Shown: positions 1 through 9,982 of the stretch, piece by piece | Layout: every line of letters starts with the position of its first letter | Numbering within the stretch: the stretch's first letter is position 1 | From: Cliona cf. orientalis | Taxonomy: Eukaryota; Porifera; Demospongiae; Clionaida; Clionaidae | Length of the DNA: 64,000 nucleotides | Assembly: GCA_963930775.1 (NCBI GenBank) | Contig: OZ005705.1 | Span: 2,542,001-2,606,000, forward strand | Direction: 5' to 3' | Made by a program: the position numbers and the translations under genes | The notes under the pieces: model-generated | Told to the model about the DNA's origin: nothing | The model's database searches: none | Seen by the model: the letters and a program-made list of their open reading frames with translations, nothing else

Positions 1-1007
1 AGCTATTATCGTCTTTCAACTAATAAAAATGTCAAACTACCAGTGATGTGGATGGCACCAGAGAGTTTATCTACTCAGGTCTTTTCTGAAAAATCTGATA
101 TTGTAAGGGTTCATCCTACAAATTTTAGTTAGTAGTTCACTGCAAATGTAATGCACCAAAATACAAGGTCATACATAAGCTTCATAGGCTGCACCACAAT
201 TACCCATGTGGGTAAAGCAATCATTTTGTCCATCTGTTGTTGCCATTGGCATGGAATTGCCAGATCTCGAGTTCTAGGCATCTGTGTGTACTATCAGCAT
301 AACTAATTGGTAAATTTAGAAAACAGGTTTCTACACACTTTGAATTGCTGAAAATGGCTTACTAGCAGTATATTAATTTTATGAATCATGCATTATTCTG
401 TTCAGCATGCCTGTAGTTTATGATTATCCCCCCTCCCCCAAATATTTAACTATTAGGTTTTAGGTGCGCAATCACCAGTAGCTAGATAGGCATAATAATA
501 TTAGAAATTATCAGATTCTGTATATTGACCTTCTTACACTCAGTGGAGCTTTGGAGTGACTTGTTGGGAGATATTCACTGGAGGTCAAACTCCCTATGCT
601 GGAACTAAACCATCATCACTTCTTTCTGTACTATTGAATGGAGAGAGATTGAAGAACCCAGAGAATTTATCATGTAGCAGTGATGTGTAAGAGATACAGA
701 ATTTTGATAGCTATCCAGTAACTTATATCTATAAAAATTAACTCGATAGATACTGTACCCAGATAACACCATAATGAAGTTGGCCATTTTAATATCTGAC
801 TGTCCTTCAAACAATAATTATTATAGTAAATTACATTGTAGGTATTCAATGATGATGTGGTGTTGGGAGATGGAGCCAGCTAAGAGGCCATCATTTTCTC
901 TCTTGGTTCAGATGCTTTCCACGTCCCTTGAAGAGTTGGCTGACTACCTTCACGTCGGGGCCTTTACTGATCTTGACTCCACAGTTGCAACTGGACATGA
1001 AGAATAA
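1..1007 (+). CDS. Receptor-type tyrosine kinase, last three exons (kinase C-lobe)
   Basis: Three exons encode the end of a protein tyrosine kinase: 1-102, 544-686 and 842-1007 (stop TAA). Exon 1 carries the activation-loop end with SYYR (a likely autophosphorylation site) and the P+1 motif KLPVMWMAPESL, which is the tyrosine-kinase rather than serine/threonine form. Exon 2 continues with WSFGVTCWEIFTGGQTPYAG, the helix F segment. Exon 3 carries WCWEMEPAKRPSFSLLVQ with the conserved Arg of subdomain XI, then a tail of about 30 residues. Donors are GTAAGG and GTAAGAG, and acceptors are ACTCAG and TTGTAG. Phases agree across both introns. The N-lobe and any ectodomain lie upstream of the window. 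It is on the same strand as the ROS1-like gene, so a tandem receptor cluster is possible. The subfamily cannot be assigned from the C-lobe alone. Confidence 0.9.
190..325. repeat. Dispersed repeat inside the first kinase intron
   Basis: The stretch GGGTAAAGCAATC ... CCAGATCTCGAGTTCTAGGC recurs as a diverged inverted copy at about 61443-61545. A shorter related piece (GCGCAAGGGGGTAAAGTAATCG) lies at about 31855-31935. The three copies define an old dispersed repeat family. No coding capacity was seen. Confidence 0.55.
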
Positions 1008-1022
1008 CTAAAGTTAAATACC

Positions 1023-1028
1023 AATAAA
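1023..1028 (+). promoter_or_regulatory. Poly(A) signal of the kinase gene
   Basis: Canonical AATAAA lies 16 bases after the TAA stop of the kinase gene, which implies a very short 3' UTR. Confidence 0.6.
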
Positions 1029-1134
1029 CCATTCATACAACGTACCTTGTTAATAATTATTGTACATGCATATCAATTCATAGCTTTATGCTTTTTTTTT
1101 ATAAATTGAGCTCTGAATTATGACAGTAAGAAGG

Positions 1135-1753
1135 TATAATTATACACACTATAATAATATGAACCCCTGACCATCTCCCCAGTAGCTGCATAGTGTAATG
1201 GTGCATGTGGTAAAAGGTCGTCAATAGAATGCGTACACATCGATCGATGCTCGCCCCAGAAATCATGGAGTTGGCGTCTAAGATCGACTCTCAGCCTTGA
1301 CAGCGATAAGTTTCGATGCTTCAATCACAGAGACGAACTCGACAGTACAGTATTCCTTCCGAACTTCAGGTTGGTCACGCTGCTGCAGTCGCGTACGGGC
1401 CAGCCCCTTGTGCATGTGACAATGCGTGCTATATATAGCGCAAGGCTAGCTTTATTTATCCACGGCATTACGTAAGCCAAGAAAACACGTGAAGTTCAAC
1501 CAACAGTACTTCTCAGAGAAAGTAGCGCTCAGCTTGTAATGTATTCGCTGGATACACGCGTAAGATACTCTACATATTTACTGATTTTCAAGTCCCAGAA
1601 AGGCTCCAGCGAGGCCCTGAATTTTCTCATATTTACCTCATAGATTAATACCTAAGAGATTACACCATAGGTTTCATCATAATTACACCATAATTACCTT
1701 ATAACCACAGAAAAGTAAATTGCTACTGGAGAGATAATGAACAACTTAGAGAC
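1135..1753 (+). repeat. Leader copy 1 of a composite repeat (precedes tandem array 1)
   Basis: About 600 bases align by eye with 14727-15357. Both contain CCAGTAGCTG, ATGGTGCATGTGGTAAAAGG, ACACATCGATCGATGC, GTGCTATATATAGCG and ACACGTGAAGTTCAACCAAC, and both run straight into a tandem array of ~400 bp units. A third, more diverged and shorter copy is at 6483-6680. Leader and array therefore look like one composite element. The short frames inside are not conserved between copies and do not look coding. Confidence 0.75.
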
Positions 1754-3047
1754 TACGTCCAGAGTCCCTCATGAATACGCCGCCATAAATTCGAACTAGG
1801 ACACATCGACAAACTGCGCATGCTCCGTATACGTGTACAATATTGGGGCGCGCGGCTTGAGCCGGTTGACCTTCACCCGCCATGTGCTCGACTGAATAGG
1901 GATATCCCCCCGAGTGCGAGCTCGCCAAAGAAAGCGAACCGAGAAAATCGCCATATCTCATCGATAGTCCACGATGTCTTCTACGCTAGGTTCGAATTCT
2001 GGGTCCCAACAACCTTTCGTGCGCGCTAAACATTTTGAAACAGTTTCACAGGAATTACATCATAAGTTTCATCATATTTTTCATCATAGGTTTCATCATC
2101 ATTTCATCATAATTTCATCATAGCGAGAGCCGAATTCTTTGTTTCTAATTGGGACTCTGGACGTAACGTAATTATGAACAACTTAGAGACTACGTCCAGA
2201 GTCCCTCATGAATACGCCGCCATAAATTCGAACTAGGACACATCGACAAACTGCGCATGCTCCGTATACGTGTACAATATTGGGGCGCGCGGCTTGAGCC
2301 GGTTGACCTTCACCCGCCATGTGCTCGACTGAATAGGGATATCCCCCCGAGTGCGAGCTCGCCAAAGAAAGCGAACCGAGAAAATCGCCATATCTCATCG
2401 ATAGTCCACGATGTCTTCTACGCTAGGTTCGAATTCTGGGTCCCAACAACCTTTCGTGCGCGCTAAACATTTTGAAACAGTTTCACAGGAATTACATCAT
2501 AAGTTTCATCATATTTTTCATCATAGGTTTCATCATCATTTCATCATAATTTCATCATAGCGAGAGCCGAATTCTTTGTTTCTAATTGGGACTCTGGACG
2601 TAATAACGTAATGAACAACCTAGAGACTACGTCCAGAGTCCCTCACGAATACGCCGCCATAAATTCGAACTAGGACACATCGACAAACTGCGCATGCTCC
2701 GTATACGCGTACAATATTGGGGCGCGCGGCTTGAGCCGGTTGACCTTCACCTGCCATGTGCTCGACTGAATAAGGAAATCCCCCTGCCCTGAAAGCGAGC
2801 TCGCTAGAGAAAGCGAACTGAGAGAAACGCCATAAGGATATCATCGGATAGTCCACGATCTCTTCTACGCTAGGTTCGAATTCTGGGTCCCAACAACCTT
2901 TCATGCGCGCTAAACATTTTGAAACAGTTTCACAGCAATTACATCATAGGTTTTATCATAGGTTTCATCATCATTTCATCGTAATTTCATCATAATTACC
3001 TCATCGCGAGGCCGAATTCTTTTTTGCGAATTGGGACTCTGGACGTA
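1754..3047 (+). repeat. Tandem array 1: three ~412-420 bp units with 15 bp inverted ends
   Basis: Units at 1754-2165, 2191-2602 and 2628-3047. Each starts TACGTCCAGAGTCCC and ends with its inverse GGGACTCTGGACGTA. About 25 bp spacers (TGAACAACTTAGAGAC type) separate them, so each junction can fold into a hairpin. Units 1 and 2 appear identical over their length (period 437), a very recent duplication; unit 3 is diverged. Each unit contains a TTTCATCATA-type microsatellite near its end. The repeated 69-71 residue frames in the units are by-products of the duplication, not genes. Confidence 0.9.
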
Positions 3048-3049
3048 AT

Positions 3050-3263
3050 TACCGTATTTCTTCTAAAAATTCGGCCCTTCTAATTATTCGGCACCCTTTA
3101 CCGAATGATTGAATATAGTCTCTAATTTTTCGGCAAAGGTCGTCATGCGTATATGCTATAAGCGGGAATGGAATGTGCACGCAGATAGAATGATGAATAT
3201 TAACCTCTAAAAATTAAGGCAATATTATTATTTCCATGCCGAATTTTTAGAAGAAATACGGTA
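3050..3263. mobile_element. Tc1/mariner-like MITE at the end of array 1
   Basis: A terminal inverted repeat of about 26 bp, TACCGTATTTCTTCTAAAAA followed by TTCGGC, is mirrored exactly at the right end (GCCGAATTTTTAGAAGAAAT then ACGGTA). The ends are consistent with a TA target. It lies 2 bp after the last array unit. It is 214 bp long and too short to code. Confidence 0.8.
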
Positions 3264-3850
3264 TGTATTATGTAATTATGCCTAAGGAGCTAACTAATAT
3301 CTGTCTACAACAAGTACATGTTTCATATCACAATCATGGGATAATGACGAATACATATTATTATGCATGATCATGCTGACAAACTATCCTGCCTGTGTGC
3401 AAGATTGCCCATTACTGTTACTTAATCTAATACAATGCATGGAAAAAAATAATTTCAATTTTGAAAAACACGCGTTTTTCTGGTAAAGGTCGTCAATCGC
3501 TCACGTTACGAGAATTCGTAATAATTATGCTAATTTCTTGCATTAATATGTGTTGTATTCGATTAACTACGGTAGTACAGTGCGCATGCACAGATGGAAG
3601 TGGAATGAAGTATCATAATAATATTATTATTATTATACATGCATATTATATGTAGAAATTTTCGCCAGGAGCCTTGAAAACCAATTTCGCCACCTGTTCT
3701 CATTCAATTGCTAGCTTGTCAAATAGTATTTGGACCACCATATTACCATACAGACCCCGGAACTATAACCCTGCTAACCACCTGGAGCCCAGCTCCTGAC
3801 CCTTCTGAATCTTTACTGTAGTTGCAATTGATCATTGAATCACATGCATT

Positions 3851-3871
3851 GGGGGGGGGGGGGGGGGGGGG
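3851..3871 (+). repeat. Poly(G) tract, 21 G
   Basis: An uninterrupted run of 21 G. Similar runs occur at 5806-5832 (C) and 26797-26827 (G). These are possible quadruplex formers and places where length may be wrong in the assembly. Confidence 0.9.
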
Positions 3872-3890
3872 TCCAAATGTTTTATAATAA

Positions 3891-4319
3891 TGGGCTATTC
3901 CATTTAATAGCTGTACACCCCCTATGGATGAGCAAGAAGGAAGATTTGACCCCTAGACACAATTAAAAGGCAATCATCCCCCTGGACAGTCGTTAATTAG
4001 GTCACTGTTCCCCCAAGACGTAATTAGGAGCATCATTTATCCCCTTGAATACTTAATTAAATGAAGTTTTATTCCCCATGGACACAAATTGATGCATTAA
4101 TTTACAGAAGGGAAATCACCTAACAGGGATTAGACACCCCCTAGACGCCATGATTAGCGATACTTTTACCCCTAGACACAATCAAAATTACCTAAAATAC
4201 CCCCCCTTTTCTTCATTAAAATCAAAGTTTGACCCCCTGGACAAGGCTCAAAATATCCCCCTGGACAGTCGTTAACGGTCATCCATAGGGGATGTATGCT
4301 TATCAAATGGAATAGCCCA
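3891..4319. mobile_element. MITE with ~40 bp inverted ends
   Basis: The left end TGGGCTATTCCATTTAATA ... CCCCCTATGGATG is mirrored by CATCCATAGGGGATG ... TATCAAATGGAATAGCCCA. The interior repeats motifs of the form CCCCTAGACACAATTA and CCCCTGGACAGTCGTTAA several times. No coding capacity. The flanks are AT-rich (AATAA left, ATATTAATAAT right), so the target duplication is unclear. Confidence 0.8.
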
Positions 4320-4339
4320 ATATTAATAATATATGGACC

Positions 4340-5340
4340 AAAGGAATATAAAGGGGGGAATCCAAATTAGCTGTGGAATAGTAGAGCAGTTGGAAAAGAA
4401 ATGCATGTTGGATACAAAAATTAAGTCAATAAGTGAACAATGGCTGTCAGTAGTGAAATTAGTTGGTGAGTCAACCACCTGTATAAATGAAAAACTATTG
4501 ACAAAATTACAAATATGAGAAGATAAAAAAAACTAGAGTCGCATAAATAATTTACATTAAAATCCCCAACAAGAACAAGATTAGAAAAATGTGATTGGTC
4601 AATGGTAAGTAGTGCTTCACACAAATTATCTAAAACGTCACAGTGGAAGAGGGAGGTCTATAGAATACACCTAAACACAACTTAAAATTAGCCTTGCACA
4701 AAGAAACAATAAGTAATTCCAAAATTTCAGGGCCACGTCGTCGTGCAATATAGTTTTACACAAAACAGAATTACTTACATAAAAGGCCACTCCTCCGCCA
4801 TGTCTATTTCTATCATGCCTGACAATAGTATAATTTGATATGAATAACTCTGAGTCAAAAATATCGGTGCATGGAGAGCCATGTTTCTACAAGGCACACA
4901 ATGTCAGGCTTGTTAGCCTGACAGGTGGCACGGAGTTCATCAAGCTTGGGGATTAAACTTCTACAGTTAAAATACAAAACTAAAAAGTTCTTATTACTTA
5001 CAGGGGAGTGGAATACTTGTAAAGGGGTAAAATTTCTTGGACTAGTTAAGTTTGGGCTTGACTCACCACTCCTTGCACTAAAAAATGATCTTCAGAGTCG
5101 GCACCTTTCGAAGGGGAATTTGCATGTACCAATGGAGACTGCAGGATAGACTCAGAGGCTGTAGGATCGTTAATAGTGGCACTGTTTGAAGGCCGATGTT
5201 CTGAACCAGAATTTGTGGATGAGGATGTGGGCAAGGGTGGAGGTTGGGTATGGGAGTTTGCAACAGGAGTATTGACAGTAGATTTGTTTCTTACCTGCAT
5301 GAAATCCATATTTTCATGCATCTCTGAGTACTCCAGTGAT
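4340..5340 (-). pseudogene. Decayed non-LTR retrotransposon (LINE) 5' fragment with endonuclease
   Basis: Read on the minus strand, several frames give an apurinic-type endonuclease. The opening block (NCRSLIPKLDELRATC, then PDIVCLVETWLS) is near 4980-4860, HDRNRHGGGVAFYVSNS near 4820-4760, and LVLVGDFNV near 4590-4560. A short SNMHFFSNC-like block is near 4410. Stops and frame changes separate the blocks, so it is a pseudogene. A serine/proline-rich N-terminal segment covers 5321-5046. The same endonuclease type occurs in the LINE at the right end of the window. Reverse transcriptase is missing. Confidence 0.8.
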
Positions 5341-5767
5341 GGCTCACTACTGTCGCATCACAGTCCCATCATGCAGTCACTAGATCTACTGTTGCATCAG
5401 TTACCTGCAGTATCCACTGTCACATCAGTAGACTGAATTTATAGTATATCGTCACATCCGGGTACCTATAGCCTATAGGCTATACCTCCCCCAACATAGC
5501 TTTGAACTTTGCCATACGAAGTGAAGCGAAAATGACGTCATCGCAGTTGAATCCTGCAAGGTGTGTTACCGCAGAGCGAGAAAGCGAGCCTGGAAGTATC
5601 GTACTTGTACTTGAACTTTGCCTGCGCGGACAAAATGAGGTCAACGTTTGTAAGATCGTTGATTTCTATGGTGATACTTTTCTGTACCTTCTTGAACTGG
5701 GGCAATAGTGTGAGTTCTATGATATATCAGTATAGTGAGTGGTGGGGCTGGTACCCCGGACTACTTA

Positions 5768-6051
5768 CACTGGCGTAAGAAGCAGGGGGGCTGGGGGGGC
5801 TGTAGCCCCCCCCCCCCCCCCCCCCCCCCCCCAATCTTGTCAGCCAAGTATGCCTAAACCTAGGAAGATATTTATTCTACTAGGCCTTGACATCTTCAGA
5901 TTTGTGATGTAAAGTCTACTTTACAGCTAAATTAGCATAATAATGGGCATGGTTTGAAGGCATATCATGTGATCCAAAACATTTTTTGTGTGCTTTGCAC
6001 ACAACTTTTATTTACAGCCCCCCTGTTCAAAAATATCTTCTTACGCCACTG
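5768..6051. mobile_element. MITE with CASTGGCGTAAGAAG ends and 6 bp target duplication
   Basis: The left end CACTGGCGTAAGAAG is mirrored by CTTCTTACGCCACTG. It is flanked by TACTTA at 5762-5767 and 6052-6057, giving a 284 bp element. It contains a run of 27 C (5806-5832). The CAGTGGCG-type end recalls hAT elements, but the visible duplication is 6 bp rather than 8, so the superfamily is open. Confidence 0.75.
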
Positions 6052-6410
6052 TACTTAGAGATGTTACTAAATACTGTCTTTCTGGAATAAATTTGTACAA
6101 TTTGAGGCCCTCTTCACCATGTATCTGGACATATGGATTTGTTATTAGCTATATCCCCAGTAGCAATTTACTTTTCTGCAGTTATATTATTGGGTAATAA
6201 TAATGTTATTATTATGAGAGGTAGCTAATCTTTGTCGTAATGAAAAGAAAATCAGGGCCTCGACAGAGCTCCTTTGATACCTGAAAATTTGCTGAATACA
6301 GATATCCAGTGAGTAGCTATATAGCTACTTTGAAAGTTCCATATGCATGTTACAAGCATCCCGCTGTTGTAACTCGGCAAGTTTTCTGGGCTGACGTAAG
6401 GTAGCTATAT

Positions 6411-6457
6411 AATATAGCATACACAATCTCATACTATGAGATTGTGTATGCTATATT
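6411..6457. repeat. Perfect 47 bp palindrome
   Basis: A 23-base arm beginning AATATAGCATACACAATCTC is followed by one central C and the exact reverse complement. Sequence around it is AT-rich and non-coding. Confidence 0.9.
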
Positions 6458-6482
6458 ATCACAATGAGAAACACTTAATTGG

Positions 6483-6680
6483 CCATATCCCCAGTAGCTA
6501 CATGCATATTTTTAACAATGCATGTGATAAAAGGTCATCAATATAGTGTCTACATGCAATGCCTCGATTGTAGTGATAAAGTTGATGGAGTCTGAGACCG
6601 ATTTTCAACCTCGATAGTGACAAGCTAAGTCTGGATGCTTTAATCACAGAGACAAACTCAACAGCACAGTACGAATCGGT
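6483..6680 (+). repeat. Leader copy 3 (short, diverged)
   Basis: It matches the start of the leaders at 1135 and 14727 (CCATATCCCCAGTAGCT, ATAAAAGGTCATCAATA, TTTAATCACAGAGACAAACTC). Then it ends, and no array follows. Confidence 0.65.
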
Positions 6681-6976
6681 TGTGACGCAACTATACATAC
6701 TATGAGTCATAGTCATGGTGGGGATGGAATCGAATTACTTCTCTTCCTTGATAGCAGCATTACACGACATTTATTTGCATTGAACTCCAGTAGCTTGCAA
6801 GATATAAATGATATTCTATCCCATTGCGTGGGTGGAACAAAGGCTTTTATCAGAGTGTATACAACTTACTACGTGTGTAGAACTTATAAGTGGGGTATAA
6901 CTTCCCAACTTATTGCCCAGTTATCTTCAGCAATTCACAATCACACGAATACAATAGAATACAGTAGTAATACGTA

Positions 6977-7388
6977 GCGTAGCGACCAATCAGTATAGTC
7001 CGTTTGAACTAGTCATTTTCAAGAATCGTTGAAAAAATGGAGACGCCAGACTTTCCTCGCTGCCCTGGACACTCTCCTTGGCAGCTTCTTGCACTTCAGC
7101 ATCAGTAGTGGTGTTGAAGCGAGACACGGAGGAGAGCGCTAGCTTCTTAGACAGTTGAGGCAGACTGAGACTTTTTCGCTTGTGTTCAGCTGCTGCAGCC
7201 TTTTCTTCGTTCTCTATTTCTTTATCTAATCTCTCCGCGAGTCCTTGGGTACCACAACAGTCAAATTCGACCATGCCCAAACATGCTGGAGAGTGTCCAG
7301 GACAGCGAGGAAAGTCTGACGTCTCCATTTTTTCAAAGATTCTTGAAAATGACTAGTTCAAACGGACTATACTGATTGGTCGCTACGC
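6977..7388. mobile_element. Foldback element with 101 bp arms around a coding-like core
   Basis: The arms at 6977-7077 and 7288-7388 are near-perfect inverse copies (GCGTAGCGACCAATC ... GGACACTCTCC). The roughly 210 bp centre reads on the minus strand as an open, charged, coding-like segment (QGLAERLDKEIENEEKAAAA ... LPQLSKKLALSSVSRF). The open frame runs through both arms (7328-6990, 112 residues). The core may be a captured host exon. I do not recognise the protein. Confidence 0.8.
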
Positions 7389-7600
7389 CAAGCTGCTTAG
7401 CAACCTTTTGACGTCATCACGGTGCAGGATCGAGCATAGACATCGGATTGGTCGCTAGGTCAAGTTGCTTAGCAACATTTTGACGTCATCAGTGCACGGG
7501 ATAGAAGCCAGTTAAATCCTGTGCATGCTCGTACAATATCGCGGTTATTTCCGCGTCCTCGGCTGCGCCTCGGACTTGGGAAATAACTGCGATATTGTAC
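7378..7600. repeat. Two short direct repeats and a 70 bp hairpin
   Basis: GGTCGCTA ... TGCTTAGCAAC ... TTTTGACGTCATCA occurs twice (about 7378-7420 and 7449-7490). It is followed by an imperfect hairpin, 7531-7600, with arms GTACAATATCGCGGTTATTT and its near inverse, and a second inverted pair (CGAGGCG/CGCCTCG-type) in the loop. No gene seen. Confidence 0.7.
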
Positions 7601-7607
7601 TCGCTTA

Positions 7608-7735
7608 ACTATAACTTATGTAATCCACATCCTTTTGAACAATGTCATAGTCACCCTGAGACTGAATGAGTTGATAATAGGTTATATCATCGGCAAACAT
7701 ATTTATCAAACTAACTATAGGGAGATGGTAGTAGC
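7608..7735 (-). pseudogene. LINE reverse transcriptase scrap with ADD motif
   Basis: The minus strand reads INMFADDITYYQLIQSQGDY then a Val-Asp-rich tail, matching the catalytic (F/Y)ADD block of LINE reverse transcriptases. It is bounded on the left by the hairpin repeat and on the right by a gypsy scrap. Only this block remains. Confidence 0.7.
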
Positions 7736-7739
7736 TACA

Positions 7740-8328
7740 TCTATTACAAAATTCTTCTATAGGCTCCCGCAGAGCATAGGGAACACAGCGTGGCTTAAAA
7801 AACTTGGGTCTCACTTCTGGCTTATCATGTCCTTAAAGAGGTCTCCATACTCGTCCAGTGAGTACTCTAGACTCCCCATGTCATGCTTACTCACGGCTTT
7901 GATCTCCTTCCAGTTTAATTAGAGTCAGGTGTTGTAGCCAGTCCTGACCGAGCAAGCCTGAACCGACTCCATCAACTATTGTCAAAGGTAGCTCCCGTAT
8001 CTGTTGTTCATACTGAACTTCGGCATCCATTATGCCGATCACGGAAGTCGTTCTCCAGAGTATGTCTTGAGGAGGAGCTCAGACTTCTCCAAATGGGTGC
8101 CCACGAAGTGTTCTTGGTAGTGTTTTTTCCGAAACGATCGTAATAGTATGCAGCCCCTGTGTCCAGCTCCATGGTAATAGGTGTATCATTGATCACCAGG
8201 GCTACCTTGATAGGTGAAGTAGTGCCTCCTTCCACATTATGAAGTATTAGATACGCATATCCTTCGGATTCAAAGTCTGTTGCCGTCGCAACATATTGCT
8301 GGGCTGTAGGTCGCTTATTCAACTTCAC
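7740..8328 (-). pseudogene. Gypsy-type protease to RT-start scrap
   Basis: The minus strand encodes INDTPITMELDTGAA, a retropepsin active site (near 8205-8150). Further down, after frame changes, come LLGQDWL (protease C-terminal block) and VRPKFFKPRCVPYALREPIE, the segment just before gypsy reverse transcriptase. Stops and frameshifts interrupt it. It abuts a LINE scrap on one side and a BEL-type integrase scrap on the other. Confidence 0.75.
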
Positions 8329-8339
8329 TGCTGGTGACC

Positions 8340-8640
8340 GGGTTTTAGGGCCTCAATGCCATCATCACGGTGACTATCGTTAGACACGAGTGGTCTGCTG
8401 TTTAATCAAGGTTCAATTTGAGTAAATATGGTTAACTCCTCAAATGTGAGTTTTATGGTCCCAATAATTCTTCGTAGGTGCATTTTGCGCTCTTGACTGT
8501 GGACTCCCACAGTCCATTGAAATGTGGAGAGTGCTCTGGGATAAATTTCCACTCGATGTTTCTTGTGGAGCAAAATTCAGATATGGTACCTTGAGCAATT
8601 TGGCTTTGAAGGAACTGATTGAACTCACAATTGGCACCAA
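8340..8640 (-). pseudogene. BEL/Pao-type integrase scrap
   Basis: The minus strand reads EWKFIPEHSPHFNGLWESTV (end of the integrase core with its catalytic Glu region). Then, after a frame change, it reads TFEELTIFTQIE and LNSRPLVSNDSH ... ALKPGH, the conserved BEL/Pao stretch. One in-frame stop sits before LNSRPL. It is not part of the large BEL element at 50110-57246, whose equivalent region differs (EWSFNVEKAPWTGGIFERMV). Confidence 0.7.
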
Positions 8641-9082
8641 AAAAATTATACCATGATCACTTCATATCAAAGTTGGGTAGCTTCTTCGAGCTATAAAGCG
8701 GCGATAAATGTACACACACCAATTGCATGCAGGTATATACATTACAACAATAAGAGCTTATTTTCTGTTTAAGCCCCCATGCAATACTGCATTGCCAATG
8801 ATTGCATGTACATATTCTTCAATAATCTGATTTATAATATCCCTGATAAATGAAGAAGGGTCGAAGTTGTCTAACCAGAGCTGGGAGTGAGTTCTCAGTC
8901 TCCCCTGTACAGATACCCGACCCAGATTCAAATTCGGCATTAGGCTCTAATTCCCACGACATGAAGCTATCATTCTCCTCATAACCAGCAACACATTTAG
9001 AGATAATAATATTTTTATGTAACATAGCATGCGCAATGACATACACCATTATCACAATAGTATTATACAAGTACAAAAGACG
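8641..9082. other. Non-coding stretch
   Basis: AT-rich sequence between retroelement scraps and a MITE arm. Short frames here show no recognisable domain. Confidence 0.5.
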
Positions 9083-9175
9083 AGGGATGAAGTAGGGATG
9101 GGAGGGCGAAAAAGTACACAAACAAGATTTGTAGGGATAATCACGTCCACTATACATTTCTATGCTTGCTTTTCC
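9083..9175. repeat. Solo arm of the TAGGGATAATCAC MITE family
   Basis: It matches one arm of the complete elements at 34229-34645 and 45299-45612 (GATGAAGTAGGGATGG, AAAAGTACACAAACAAGATT, TGTAGGGATAATCAC, ACTATACAT). No opposite arm was found nearby, so it is a truncated copy. Confidence 0.75.
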
Positions 9176-9982
9176 CGACTATCATATGCCTATTGACCAT
9201 TGGTGCTATCCTTAATTTGAATCTTGTATGCATGCGATGTACTAGTGTGAAATTTGTCTGAAAGATAATGGCAGTGTGGTTCAACTAGACCTACATAATT
9301 ATTATGGGATCAAGCTGTGTAGTCTTCTTGTTATAAGTGTGCGGTTTGCAATTTTCATATTAATAGTAATTAGTGTACAGCAGTGGAACGTAACACTGGT
9401 GATATCATTCCCGCATGCATATGAGTGGATTTGCCCTCATGAGGATATGCGTACTGTAGATAGCAGGACCAGTAATATATCCTATTGATACCTATCTGCA
9501 TAATGTGAGGCTCCATTTACTCCTGTAGGGATTTTGTTTAGAGAGTGGTAATGTAATGGTGAGGTATGTACATTTTATAAAATCTTTGATGTGATTGTGT
9601 AATCATAAACTAAATATGAGTTTACAAGGTGAGAAGTCGCGTGCATGTGTATGGCTCTAACAATAATCAGTGGTGCTTTCAGAGGTAGCTACTAGTTATG
9701 CCATAAAACAGCTTGCCCAGATGCTTACCCCACTGAAATACTTGTGTATGTGTATGCATGTCAGTGAGAGGTTACACTGTTGTTGTGCATGACATTGTTA
9801 TTAATTATGTAACTAAAGGAGTGTCTGAGAGTTTGTCCTGGAGGGACTTCCTTGTTGCCCAGATTTAATTTCATTAGAGTAGTAATTCATACTTTTTTGG
9901 AGCCACAACTTAATGTAGAAGCAACAGAAGCCAAGTTTGGGACCAACTAGTACACTTTAGAAGTTTGCTTTGTACTATAATT
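9176..9982. other. Intergenic stretch, nothing recognised
   Basis: AT-rich DNA with short random frames. A hydrophobic 70-residue frame at 9276-9488 has no domain and no splice context that would support it. Confidence 0.5.

Noticed and set aside
1990-2015. GGTTCGAATTC in each array unit, also B-box-like
   Set aside because: A T arm can be drawn, but no A box or cloverleaf fits upstream. Kept only as a note.
1746-2466. Identical 69 and 71 residue frames repeated on both strands in array 1
   Set aside because: They repeat because the DNA unit is duplicated. The frames are lost in most other units, so they are not genes.
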